Of a stretch of DNA of 64,000 nt, positions 53,901 to 64,000 are shown one piece after another. The stretch's first letter is position 1, and the number at the start of each line of letters is the position of its first letter. The position numbers and the translations under genes were made by a program. The stretch comes from Phaeosaccion multiseriatum (lineage: Eukaryota; Ochrophyta, other classes), in contig OZ218961.1 of NCBI GenBank assembly GCA_965112735.1, positions 1,736,001-1,800,000 of the forward strand. The letters are read 5' to 3'. The notes beneath the pieces were generated by a model that was not told the DNA's origin, made no database searches, and worked only from the letters and a program-made list of their open reading frames with translations.

Positions 53901-56159
53901 GATACAGCAGCAGCACTCGGTGTTGACCTCCATGTGAAGGGAGGCTCCTTAGAGCCGGGCAGCCGCATGGGTTTGGAAGCACAGAAGAAGTCCGCCAACA
54001 GTTCGCAGCTGAACAACCAACAGGCCCAGGGGAAGGGATGAGGAGAGATGCCCAAGGGAGCCCATTTCATCGGGGGAGAGAAGGCGGGCGGGGCAGGGCT
54101 TCGTCAAGAGGACACGCACGCACGCTTCGCACAATGGTCAGTGATCGGTCCCTATTCACTCACCCACACGCGCACGCACGCACGCACGCACGCACGCACT
54201 CACGCACGCACGCACGTACACACGCACACACTTCCTTACCTGCTCTCGTTGAAGATGACGACAAAGTCGAAGAAGTGTCCAAGGAAGATGGCCCTATTTG
54301 CACACGTGTCTTTCCCCGCCTGGGGGTACGCACCGAACGCGCCTGCCCACTCGGGAAGCTCCATCGCCGCTTGCGATACTCCTCCTCCTCCTCCTCCTCC
54401 TACTCCTCCTCTACGGTTGGTGTTATCGCCAACTGTGACCCTACTGTTGGGGTCAGGACTACCAGTGCTGCCGGTTAGGTTGCTTACGCTGTTGCTATTG
54501 TCCCCTCCCTCCTTGTCCCTCTCCTTGTCCCTCTCCTTGTCCCTCTCCTTGTCCCTCTCCTTGTCCTCGTTCTCGCCCTCTGCGCCGTCGCCCAACTCCT
54601 CCTCTTCAATGTCAGCCACCAGCGTTACGCTGCCGAACCCCATGCTACCACCCGTATCACCAACGCCTGCACCACCCCCTCGACTACCGCCGCAGCGGCC
54701 TCTCGTATGGCGGGTGTGTCGAATGCGTGGTTGTGTGTGTTGGGGGGGGGGGAGGGGCCGTTTCAGATAGAAGCTCCCGTTCAGCAGAGCGGCGCTACCC
54801 CCGCTCCCAAACGATCGGTGGGTGAGGAAAGAGGCCGGTGGCGACGGAGGGCAGGACGACGCAGAGGAAGAGGAGGAAGAGGAGGAAGAGGAGAACGCGG
54901 AAGGGGGCGGTAGTGACCCCCCCGTTCCTGCCCGATGCCCAAGTCCAATCGAGTGGGGCAGAGGCAGGTGCGGGGAGGACTCGGACTTTTCGTCCTCCTC
55001 ATCACTCGACTCGAAAGAGACCTTCTTCTTTTCCCTTTCAGGTGTGTCAGGGTTGCTCGAACCACTGGCTGTGCCGCTGCTGCTGCTGCTGCTGCCGTTC
55101 TTCGAAAGCCCTTCCTCCTTCCTCTCCGCCTCGCCACCCCTCTCTTTCTCCCCCTCCTCCTCCCCCTCCCCCCCATTCTTCTCCTTCTCCTTCCTCTCCT
55201 TCTCCTCCTTCTCCTCCTTCAGCTGCTGCTGGATCGCCAACTGCTGCATCACCAACTGCTGCTTCTGCATCACCAACTCTCGCTGCTGCTGCCGGACTTG
55301 CTGCTCGGCGGTGAGAGCAAAGAATATCACCTCATCCTTGAGGGATAACAACACGCCAATGCCAAGCTGTCGCCAGCTGGAGAGCAGATGGTGATCCGCA
55401 TATTCTGAGGCCGAGCCGCGGCGAGGGCGGTGGTCTGATGAGCCGAGCACCCCGGGGAGCGCAGCCGTTACGCCCCTGCCGGTACTCCCTTCAGCGCGAG
55501 GAGGGGGGAGGAGGGAGGGGGGAGGGGAGAGGAGGGAGGGGGGAGGAGAGAGGAGGGAGGGAGGAGGAGGGAGGAGGAGGGAGGAGGAGGGAGGAGGAGG
55601 GAGGAGGAGGGAGGAGGAGGGAGGAGGAGGGAGGAGGAGGGAGGAGGAGGGAGGAGGAAGGAGGACGAGGTGAGGGAGATGAGGGAGGGAGCGACAGGGA
55701 GGAGCAGGGAGGGGCAAGAGGAGAGGGGGAGGAGGAGAGGGGGAGGCTGATGATTGCGTGGGGGGGCGGTGGGGGAGCAGACTGCCTGACAGACTGCCTG
55801 ACAGACTGCCTGACAGACTGCCTGACAGACTGCCTGACAGACTGCCTGACAGACTGCCAAGGAATGTCGAGAAATGGACTGATGTGTGGCGTGTCGTCGT
55901 ACCTCTCCCTGTGGTGGGGGATGCAGAGGCGGCCCTTTGGTTGTCACCGCCCCCCCAGGACTGCCACTCCTTCGCTCTGATGGGACTGACGCTTCTACCG
56001 CCGCCGTTGCCCGCCCCAAGGGGGCTGTTGCCGGGCCCCGAGGGGGTAGGTCTGCTGGCCGTGTCGGAGAGGAAACCCCTGCTGTTGCCGCGGTCACAGA
56101 GCACCTCGAGAGAGGGCATGGTCTTGCGCCATTGCTGCACCAGGCCCTGTATCACCAAC

Positions 56160-56200
<41 letters not shown>

Positions 56201-59200
56201 CGTGTATGTGCATGTGTGTGTGCGTGCGCGAGGGTTAGAAAGAGACATCTCTCTCTCAGTCTCTCTCCCTCTCCCTCTCCCTCTCCTTTTGTCCCTCTCT
56301 ATCCCCCCCCCCCCCCTCTGTGGAAAAAGAAAGGAGGCCAAAGCCGAAGCCAAGCAGTAGCGCCCCGCGGCGGCAGTCCTTGCCCGTATACCAGTACGCC
56401 CCATATGCCTGTTACATGCCTATTATATGCCTTCATAAGCCTTCATATGCCTTCATATCCCTGCCCCATATGCCTGCCCCATATGCCTGCCTGCCCCCAT
56501 CTTACTTACCTGCATGAGGTAGCTCTTGCCCAGCCCAGGGAGTCCCTCTATGCAAACAAGCCCCCCCCCCTCGCCTCTGCTCAGGCATTCCACACGCCGC
56601 GTTGCGCCCTCCGCCACGTTAGCGCCGCTGATACTCAGCCGCTGTGGGCACAGGGGAGGGAGGGAAGAGGAAGTGTGAGGGAAAGGGAGCAGGCCTGATG
56701 TGCGTGTGTGCGTGTGTGTGTGTATGTGTGTGTGTGTGTGTGTGCGTGCGTGAGTGTGTGCGTGTGTGTGCGCGTGTGTGTACCACCCCGCATCCACTGC
56801 CATCCTCTCACCTGGATCATCTCCAAGTTTCCCGCCATGAGCACTTCGTACCCTCCCGCCTTGGGCCCGAGGGGGATGAAGCAGCGGATCACCTCCTCCT
56901 TGTTCTTCACCTGAGGAGTGTCAGGACAGAAGGGCACTAATCAGAGGTGTCAGGACAGAGGAGGGCATCCATCTTGGAATGGAGCGTTTGTAGGAGCTCT
57001 CCCTCTCTCTCTATGACCCGTAAAAAGCGCTTCTCAAAACACTGAGTATCAAACCCTCCCCCCCTTGCGAGTCAATCTATAAACTGCACAACTGAAACTT
57101 CGCGAACTCACCTTGATCTGATCCCAGTACTCAAACTCAATGCGGAACTTTGCGTTCTCGTAGCTGCTCTCTGCGACCAGAATCATTCCGGTGCTTTGGC
57201 TGCCGTCGCTGTCAACCTTTTCCGTCCCCCCCCCGCTCTGGCCGCCCTCGCTCTCTCTTCCTTCAAGAGTTGGTGATATGGCGTTGGCCTTGGCGGCTGC
57301 TGCCTTCTTGCCCTTGTCGGAGGCGGTTGCCATGAGGCGCTGAATAGGGGAGAGAAGGAAATGATAGGGGAGTGGGGGGGATGGGAGGGGAGGGATGGCG
57401 CGGGGATGGTGAGGGCGGGGGCGCGCGGGAGGAGCAATCCATCTGCCTGCACGAGTGTGTCCAACAGCACTCGGAGGTCACACAGTGCCCAAGGCCTGGA
57501 TGGAGGTCCTCCCTTCCTTCCTCCCTTCCTCCGTCCCTTCCTTCGTCCCTTCTCCTCCTCTTTCCCCCGCCTTCCCTCCTTCCCTCCTTCCCTTCCTCCG
57601 TCCCTTCCTTCGTCCCTTCTCCTCCTCTTTCCCCCGCCTTCCCTCCTTCCCTCCTTCCCTCCCTCCCTCCCTCCCTCCCTCCCTCCCTCCCTCCCTCCCT
57701 CCCTCCCTCCCTCCCTCCCTCCCTCCCTCCCTCCCTCCCTCCCTCCCTCCCTCCCTCCCTCCCTCCCTCCCTCCCTCCCTCCCTCCCTCCCTCCCTCCCT
57801 CCCTCCCTCCCTCCCTCCCTCCCTCCCTCCCTCCCTCCCTCCCTCCCTCCCTCCCTCCCTCCCTCCCTCCCTCCCTCACTCACCGCGGCCGTGTTGACAG
57901 CATCCCCCACCATGGCAAGCTCTCTCCTCGAAGTCCCTACACTTGCCGTGAAGACCATGCCTGTGCTGACCCCCGAGTAGGCCTCACATTGCGCCTCTCT
58001 CCTCAACACATCCCCCATCTCCAGGGCTGCAAGACAGGCTTTCTCGGGTTGGTTGTCACCCGACGAAGGAGGCACCCCTGTCAAGGGAAGGGGGGGGGGG
58101 GGGGAAGAGGGGAGGGGAGGGGAGGGGAGTGGAGTCGAGTGGAGTGGAGTGGAGTGGAGGGGAGTGGAGGGGAGGAGAGGAGAGGAGAGGAGAGAGGAGA
58201 GGAGAGGAGAGAGGAGAGGAGAGGAGAGGAGAGGAGGGGAGTCATGCACCGCGTAGTCTCTCTCAACAGACTCAAAGCAGCAAGAAGCGAATGGATATCA
58301 ATGTTCCACACTCGACTTTGGCACACAGGGTATCGACGTCGATTCGATTCTACACAGTAACTCAACTTGGACACACAGAACCGATATGTTCGACCCTTGA
58401 AGTGCTACCTGCTGCCGGCCAATGGCCAGTAGCATACTACCGAAAGTACGTCTACGTCGGTAGCACTTCAGGGGTCGAGTATGTACATATATTACTTGAC
58501 GTATGACTAAGTACATACCCAATGCGGCCATGAGAACGAGTCCCTTGTCGTCAACGGTGAACTCCTTTATGACTCCATCGAACTTGTGCAGCACCTCCTG
58601 CATCAGCCCGAACATGGTCTGTAACTGGAGCAGGAAGCCTGAAGGGAAGGAGGAGGAGGAGGAGGAGGAGGAGGAGGAGGAGGAGGGGAGGAGAAAAGGA
58701 AGGAGGAGGAGGAGGAGGAGGAGGAGGAGGAGGAGGAGGAGGAGGAGGAGGAGGAGGAGGAGGAGGAGGAGGAGGAGGAGGTGGAGGAGGAGGAGGTGGA
58801 GGAGGAGGAGGAGGAGGAGGGAGAGAGAGAGGGAGCCCGAGCGAGAGCGAGGGAGGGAGAGAGCAGGAGAGTGGGAGGAAGTGAGCGTGTGTGTTTGTGT
58901 GTCCTTTTGTACCCACTCTACCTGACACCTGACACCTGACACCTGACACCTGACACCTGACACCTGACACCTGACACCTGACACCTGACATCTGACACCT
59001 GACACCTGACACCTGACACTTGACCCTTACACCTGACCCCTGACACCTGACACCTGGCAACTGACAGATGATACCTGACACCTGACACCTGACAACTGAC
59101 ACATGATACCTGACACCTGACACCTGACACCTGACACCTGACACCTGACACCTGACACCTGACACCTGACACCTGACACCTGACACCTGACACCTGACAC

Positions 59201-62056
59201 CTGACACGCACCATCGCTGCCTTCCCTGGCCATGAGCTTTGTCTTGTCCACATCCACCTTCACGAAGAGCATGGTGACTCTCTGAATGTAACTGAACCAT
59301 CCACTGCCTTCTGCCTCGCAGGCGTGCAGCACACAGCTGGGCACGAAGGTGCGAAGCGTCTCCACGTCATCGGCCTTGGAGAGATAGAGGGAGGGAGGGA
59401 GGGAGAGGCAGAAGAGAGAGAGAGAGTGAATGAAAGAGGGAGATGGAGGGAGAAAGAGAGCGAGACAGAGGTAGAGAGAGGTCCGAGAGAGGGAGAGAGA
59501 GATGGAAGGACGAGAGGGGAGAGGAAGAAGGACAGAGAGAAGGAGAGGAGAGAAGGACAGCGAGAATGAGAGGAAAGAGGGAGAGAGATTGTCAGCCTCC
59601 TTCGAGTCAGCCCAGATGCAGACAGACACATGCATGCATATGTATGCCTTTTGCCTTACCTTGTCGAGGAGACGTTCTCTGGCCAGGTACATATGCTTAG
59701 CTTCCTGCAGCCCGAGGAGGGCACCCCCGTTACCGCCGCCTCCACAGTACTCCAGCTTGTAGTGCTGCTGCCGTATTACCAACTGCTGCGGCTGGACTTG
59801 CTTGTCTTCACCGTCGCTGCCATCGGTGACTCCTCCGCCTATCCCCGCCACAGCTCCTCCTCCTCCACTTGTCTCCTGCCCTGCCCCCTCCTCCGCGCCG
59901 CGCCCTGCCACTACTGCTGCTGCTACTGCCGCCGCTGCTGCTGCCACTGCTACCACTCCTCCTCCTGCTCCTCCTCCTACTGCTGCTGCCACTGACGCCA
60001 CCGCCGGGCCCTCCTCCCCCATGTCAACGGGCTCACTGATCCACTCCCTGCGATGTCCGCTGTCCTTAATGGCGTCCCACACCCTTTGACTCACCACCAC
60101 CTCGCCCTTCTCTCCGTGTCCGAGCAACCCGTCGAGTTGTGCGAAGCTCTCTCCCGTGACTACGTATTGCCAACCGAAGTCCTTACTACCAAGGACCATG
60201 AAGTTGACAGACCCCATGTCCAGCCCTACTCAGATGGATGGGATGGGACGGCACAGGACGTGCAACAAGGCAAAGTACGGGGTGGGTGGGTGAGTCCCCC
60301 CCATCTTGCCCTAAACTGTACCGACCGAGGCATTTCCCCACCATCGCACAAAGGAGGAAAGGAAAGGAAATCGGCCATACAATGATGCATCGATTATCGT
60401 ACTCGTCAGCGTTGACACTCCGTTGAAAGTCCGTTGACAACTCCGTTAACTCCCTTGCCAGTCAGTCACAAATGGCTTGTCCACTCACCAACTCGGAGGT
60501 GTGTGGTCTTTCCGTGGTGCTGCCTCCCGTCGAGGCGCTGCACGCTGGACACGGCACACGTTGCTGCCGAGTGGACCACCTTTGAGAGCATAAGAGCAGA
60601 GGAGATACAGGCATATGAGAGAGGAAAGATGTCAGGCGCTACATCCCTTCCAGTCTTGTTCCGCCGCGCCATCGATGTACACACCCGCCCCCCCTCCCCC
60701 GAGTTCATTTCCCTTCTCTTCTCTCCTTCTCATTCATGCGAACCCGCTGGTTTGCCCCCCTCCCTGAGTTCATATCCCCCGGGCTCATCACCTACCTGGG
60801 CCATCTTGTCGGGGTCGTCCTTCTCCATAGGGAAGAATGCGATAAGAGCGTCCCCTGCCAGACGAATGATGTCTCCCCCCCCGTCTACAATGAGGTCCAT
60901 TAGCTCCTGGAAGAAGTCTCCGATAATGTACCTGTGCAGCAGTTGGTGATACGGGAGCAGGGTAGGCGTACGCAGCGTGAATGGTGCGCGGACTTGAACT
61001 GGGGAAAAGGGGAATTTGATAAAAGCAGAAGAAAAGATGTCAGAGTGGGGGAGGAGAGGGAGAGGTCCACACACACAGAGGAACAGTGGCCCCGCACAGC
61101 GCACAGCTCACAGCGCACAGCTACTACGACCCCACGCCCCCCTACCTAAGCGTCTCCGTGCCCCCCCTGGCGAGTACGTCTGTGAATTGACTCTTGATGA
61201 TCTTGTATGCCATGGCATCTCGGTGACCGCTGCCCCCGCCCTTGCCCCCCGGCCCGTGCGACCCCATGCTGAGGGCTTGTCGGTGGTGTGTGTGCCCGCG
61301 GTGGCGCCCCTGTCCTCCCTGCCGCATCGTGGGGCTACTCTTGCCCTCACCCTCCGTACCACTTGGAGCAGTAGTAGCAGCAGCAGTAGCGGTGGCAGCA
61401 GCGTCGCCGCCCTCTCCTCCTCCACCTGGTGCCTTTCGAGGAGGCGAAGGACTGCCTCGGCCCGGGCCCGTGGAAGCGGAGCCCCCCTGACTGCTTCTGG
61501 GCTCGTCGCCGCTGCCAGCGCTGGCCGTACTATCTCCACTACCCCTTCTGCTTGCACTGGGGCTAACGTCCTTGCCCTCCGAAGTGGTGGTGAAGAAGAG
61601 ATTGCCCATGTTCTCGTCTCTATTGAGCTCCTCCGCCATCCTCGTAAAGCCGCACAGGTCAAATATGGCAATCATGCCGTACGTGTTTTCTCTCGACGCG
61701 GTCTGCCAGCAGCCGCCCCCCCCGGAATCGACGCCGGCACAGCTGTTCTCAGCACTCAGAGCGTTAAGCTTGCGCAGGAGGATGTCCGGGATGTAGCTGG
61801 CAAGGTTGCGCACCCGTGACTGCTCGGAGGAAGCATGAGGGAGGGTCGGCCGCCGCTTGCCATCCCCATCTCCGGCAGTTGAGCTGGAAGCTACTGCAGG
61901 AGCCGCTGCGGGCCCGAGAGGGGGACGGAGGGTTGTCGTCATTGCCCCTCCCCTTGGCGGGACAAGATTGAGTCCTCCTGCTCCTCCTCCTGTTTCTTCG
62001 CCTCCCACGCTCCTTCTTTCTCCTGCTCTACCCGCACTCTCTTGATCCTCAGGCAT
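47600..62056 (-). CDS. ADCY10-type soluble adenylyl cyclase, 19 exons
   Basis: Makes cAMP; the animal homologue is bicarbonate-stimulated and linked to cilia. Exons on the minus strand: 62056-61146, 60931-60796, 60579-60489, 60225-59660, 59374-59212, 58638-58519, 58077-57884, 57339-57112, 56910-56812, 56641-56510, 56146-54240, 54008-52778, 51817-51295, 50731-50292, 49966-49915, 49629-48878, 48251-48135, 48110-48087 and 47965-47600; all phases join, giving about 2,680 aa. C1: YIPDILLRKLNAL, IFDLCGFTRMAEEL, then after a Ser/Gly-rich insert GGDIIRLAGDALIAFF and WQYVVTGESFAQLDG. C2: VTMLFVKVDVDK, KEFTVDDKGLVLMAALG, SVGTSRRELAMVGDAVNTAA. Both C1 metal Asp residues are present. A P-loop follows (GLPGLGKSYLM), then long low-complexity linkers and a helical C-terminal region (FLHRLSSQQLNVLKILSCLG). 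Confidence 0.85.
48497..48714. repeat. (TTCC)n tract in cyclase intron 16
   Basis: Almost uninterrupted TTCC tetranucleotides, followed by CCCT-type text to about 48835. Within the 48252-48877 intron. It produces false poly-Ser/Phe/Leu/Pro frames on + and Lys-Glu-Gly-Arg frames on -. Confidence 0.95.
51973..52735. repeat. (ACTC)n satellite in cyclase intron 12
   Basis: About 760 bp of ACTC tetranucleotide with scattered point changes near 52243-52345 and 52499. It lies in the 51818-52777 intron. The long frames reading Thr-His-Ser-Leu are artefacts of this array. Confidence 0.95.
52905..53074. repeat. (TCC)n tract coding poly-Gly in cyclase exon 12
   Basis: A poly-C run (52905-52914) leads into about 53 TCC units. 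On the minus strand it is in frame with the cyclase exon 52778-54008 and would encode a run of more than 50 Gly, unless a hidden intron removes it. Confidence 0.8.
55788..55857. repeat. 12-bp minisatellite coding Gly-Ser-Leu-Ser
   Basis: Six tandem copies of CAGACTGCCTGA (reverse GGCAGTCTGTCA) inside cyclase exon 11; each unit encodes GSLS on the minus strand. Directly adjacent are purine repeats (GGGAGGA) at 55500-55670, also read in frame as Ser/Leu/Pro. Confidence 0.85.
57654..57876. repeat. (CCCT)n tract in cyclase intron 7
   Basis: About 220 bp of CCCT, ending 8 bp from the exon 57884-58077 donor. A nearly exact 64-bp direct repeat of CCTTCC-type text precedes it (57526-57589 and 57590-57653). 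Confidence 0.95.
58390..58478. mobile_element. Short MITE-like element in cyclase intron 6
   Basis: 89 bp with inverted-repeat ends: TCGACCCTTGAAGTGCTACC on the left and the complement of TCGACCCCTGAAGTGCTACC on the right (one mismatch). The outer TCGACCCCTGA is shared with the 40199-40479 element. Non-coding. Confidence 0.65.
58645..58820. repeat. (GGA)n tract in cyclase intron 5
   Basis: About 170 bp of GGA with a few interruptions, immediately upstream (on the coding strand) of the exon 58519-58638 acceptor, forming an extreme polypyrimidine tract there. Confidence 0.9.
58921..59206. repeat. (ACACCTG)n 7-bp minisatellite in cyclase intron 5
   Basis: About 41 copies of a 7-bp unit, slightly degenerate at 58990-59110. 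On the cyclase coding strand each unit reads CAGGTGT, which looks like a 5' splice site. It starts within 6 bp of the true donor at 59211. Confidence 0.95.
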
Positions 62057-62635
62057 ATTTCCTCGCCATCAATTGTGTCGGGAGCTGTTCTGCTGCAATT
62101 AAATGCCTCACTCCATTCAAGACGCGTCTCCTTTCTACTCGGAAATCAGCAGCAAAGCATCACGCTATTCCCCCCTGCTTCCGGGTGGTCCTCTTGTGTG
62201 CCTTGTGTGGTCCTCTTGTGTATTAACCCCTTCTGCTGCCAGTGGCCGTGGCTTTGCTGTTCGCACGAGCGCACAGGTAGGAGTTGTTTTTTTTTTGCAG
62301 GGTGCCGCCGATTCTCAGATTTTGACGGGGAAATCGAAACGCCGATGGCACCAGATGTGTGCCGAACGAGGAGGGGGGGCACGGAAACCAAAGAATGAAA
62401 TCGATTTTACAATCTTAAGGATTTCTTAATTTGGGGGAGCCAGGCCTGATCACTGAGTATGGTCGGCGCATACCACAGTCATGTCCAGGGCCGACGGCAG
62501 AGCTTGCTTCCTCCGACTCGCCTCCAGCCATCACGTCTGCCCTTCCCTCCCCTCACTCACTCACGCACTCCCTCCCTCCCTTCCACCTTTACTCTCTCAT
62601 CACTCATTGACTGACTCACTCCCTCCCTCCCTCCC
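62057..62635. other. Region upstream of the cyclase / downstream of the PP-loop gene
   Basis: About 580 bp with no supported gene. It has a T-run (62287-62297) and CTCACTCA/CCCT-type repeats near 62550-62640. It probably holds the cyclase promoter and the 3' end of the next gene. Confidence 0.5.

Positions 62636-64000
<1,365 letters not shown>

Noticed and set aside
55788-55857. CRISPR-like short repeats
   Set aside because: Tandem 12-mers with no spacers, in frame with the cyclase exon.
57361-57980. Pro-Ser-Leu-Pro repeat proteins
   Set aside because: Artefacts of the CCCT array; the real coding sequence here is the minus-strand cyclase exon 57884-58077.
58921-59206. Possible CRISPR-like or protein-coding repeat (CQVSGVR)
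   Set aside because: Pure 7-bp tandem repeat without spacers, inside an intron; the 7-residue protein period is just three DNA units.

Overview
The window is nuclear DNA of a eukaryote, most likely a photosynthetic stramenopile (ochrophyte alga) with a red-type secondary plastid and a flagellated stage. The evidence is: short GT-AG introns in nearly every gene; several proteins that begin with a signal peptide ending in an 'ASAFAP'-like site with Phe at +1 (patatin lipase, VOC protein, gyrase B, GNAT-like protein); a nuclear gyrase B; a CBM20-TPS-TPP protein and a virus-type ankyrin protein of kinds seen in stramenopiles; and two cilium-associated genes (CFAP91 and an ADCY10-type soluble adenylyl cyclase). 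I cannot name the genus. Exon models come from reading splice sites and reading-frame continuity by eye, without transcripts.

Layout, left to right: RhaT-like transporter 3' part (+, 1-949); CFAP91 (-, 1039-3520); plastid patatin-like lipase (+, 3893-6913); lumenal VOC/glyoxalase-like protein (+, 7598-9191); trypsin-fold peptidase with a predicted Cys nucleophile (-, 9319-10291); plastid gyrase B, 15 exons (+, 10427-15648); F-box/kelch protein (-, 16668-20024); RGS protein (+, 20255-21561); CBM20-TPS-TPP protein (-, 22098-26731); unknown protein (+, 27182-27996); ankyrin protein (-, 28666-29574); Golgi pH regulator (+, 29756-32055); plastid GNAT-like protein (-, 32307-33350); UBE2J-type E2 (+, 33499-34807); DNAJC21/JJJ1 (-, 35106-38034); HIG1-domain protein (+, 38321-40021); a MITE-like element (40199-40479); secreted Cys-rich protein (+, 40925-43946) with an inverted truncated pseudocopy (44130-44640); bifunctional HisI-HisE enzyme (+, 44807-47053); a 14.5-kb ADCY10-type adenylyl cyclase with 19 exons (-, 47600-62056); and a DUF5522/PP-loop ATPase (-, 62636-63994, reaching the window edge).

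Genes are packed tightly. Many are head-to-head with 130-450 bp between start codons, implying shared promoters. Introns and some exons carry exceptional simple-repeat tracts, including about 700 bp of CTC, about 760 bp of ACTC, about 220 bp of CCCT and a 7-bp minisatellite of about 40 units. The longest open frames in the window (poly-Ser, poly-Pro, THSL repeats) are translations of these tracts and not genes.

Functional themes are plastid biology (gyrase, lipase, lumenal VOC protein, GNAT-like protein), signalling and flagella (soluble adenylyl cyclase, CFAP91, RGS), endomembrane function (Golgi pH regulator, UBE2J) and core metabolism (histidine synthesis, trehalose-type sugar signalling). 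No bacterial operon, CRISPR array, rRNA or tRNA was seen.
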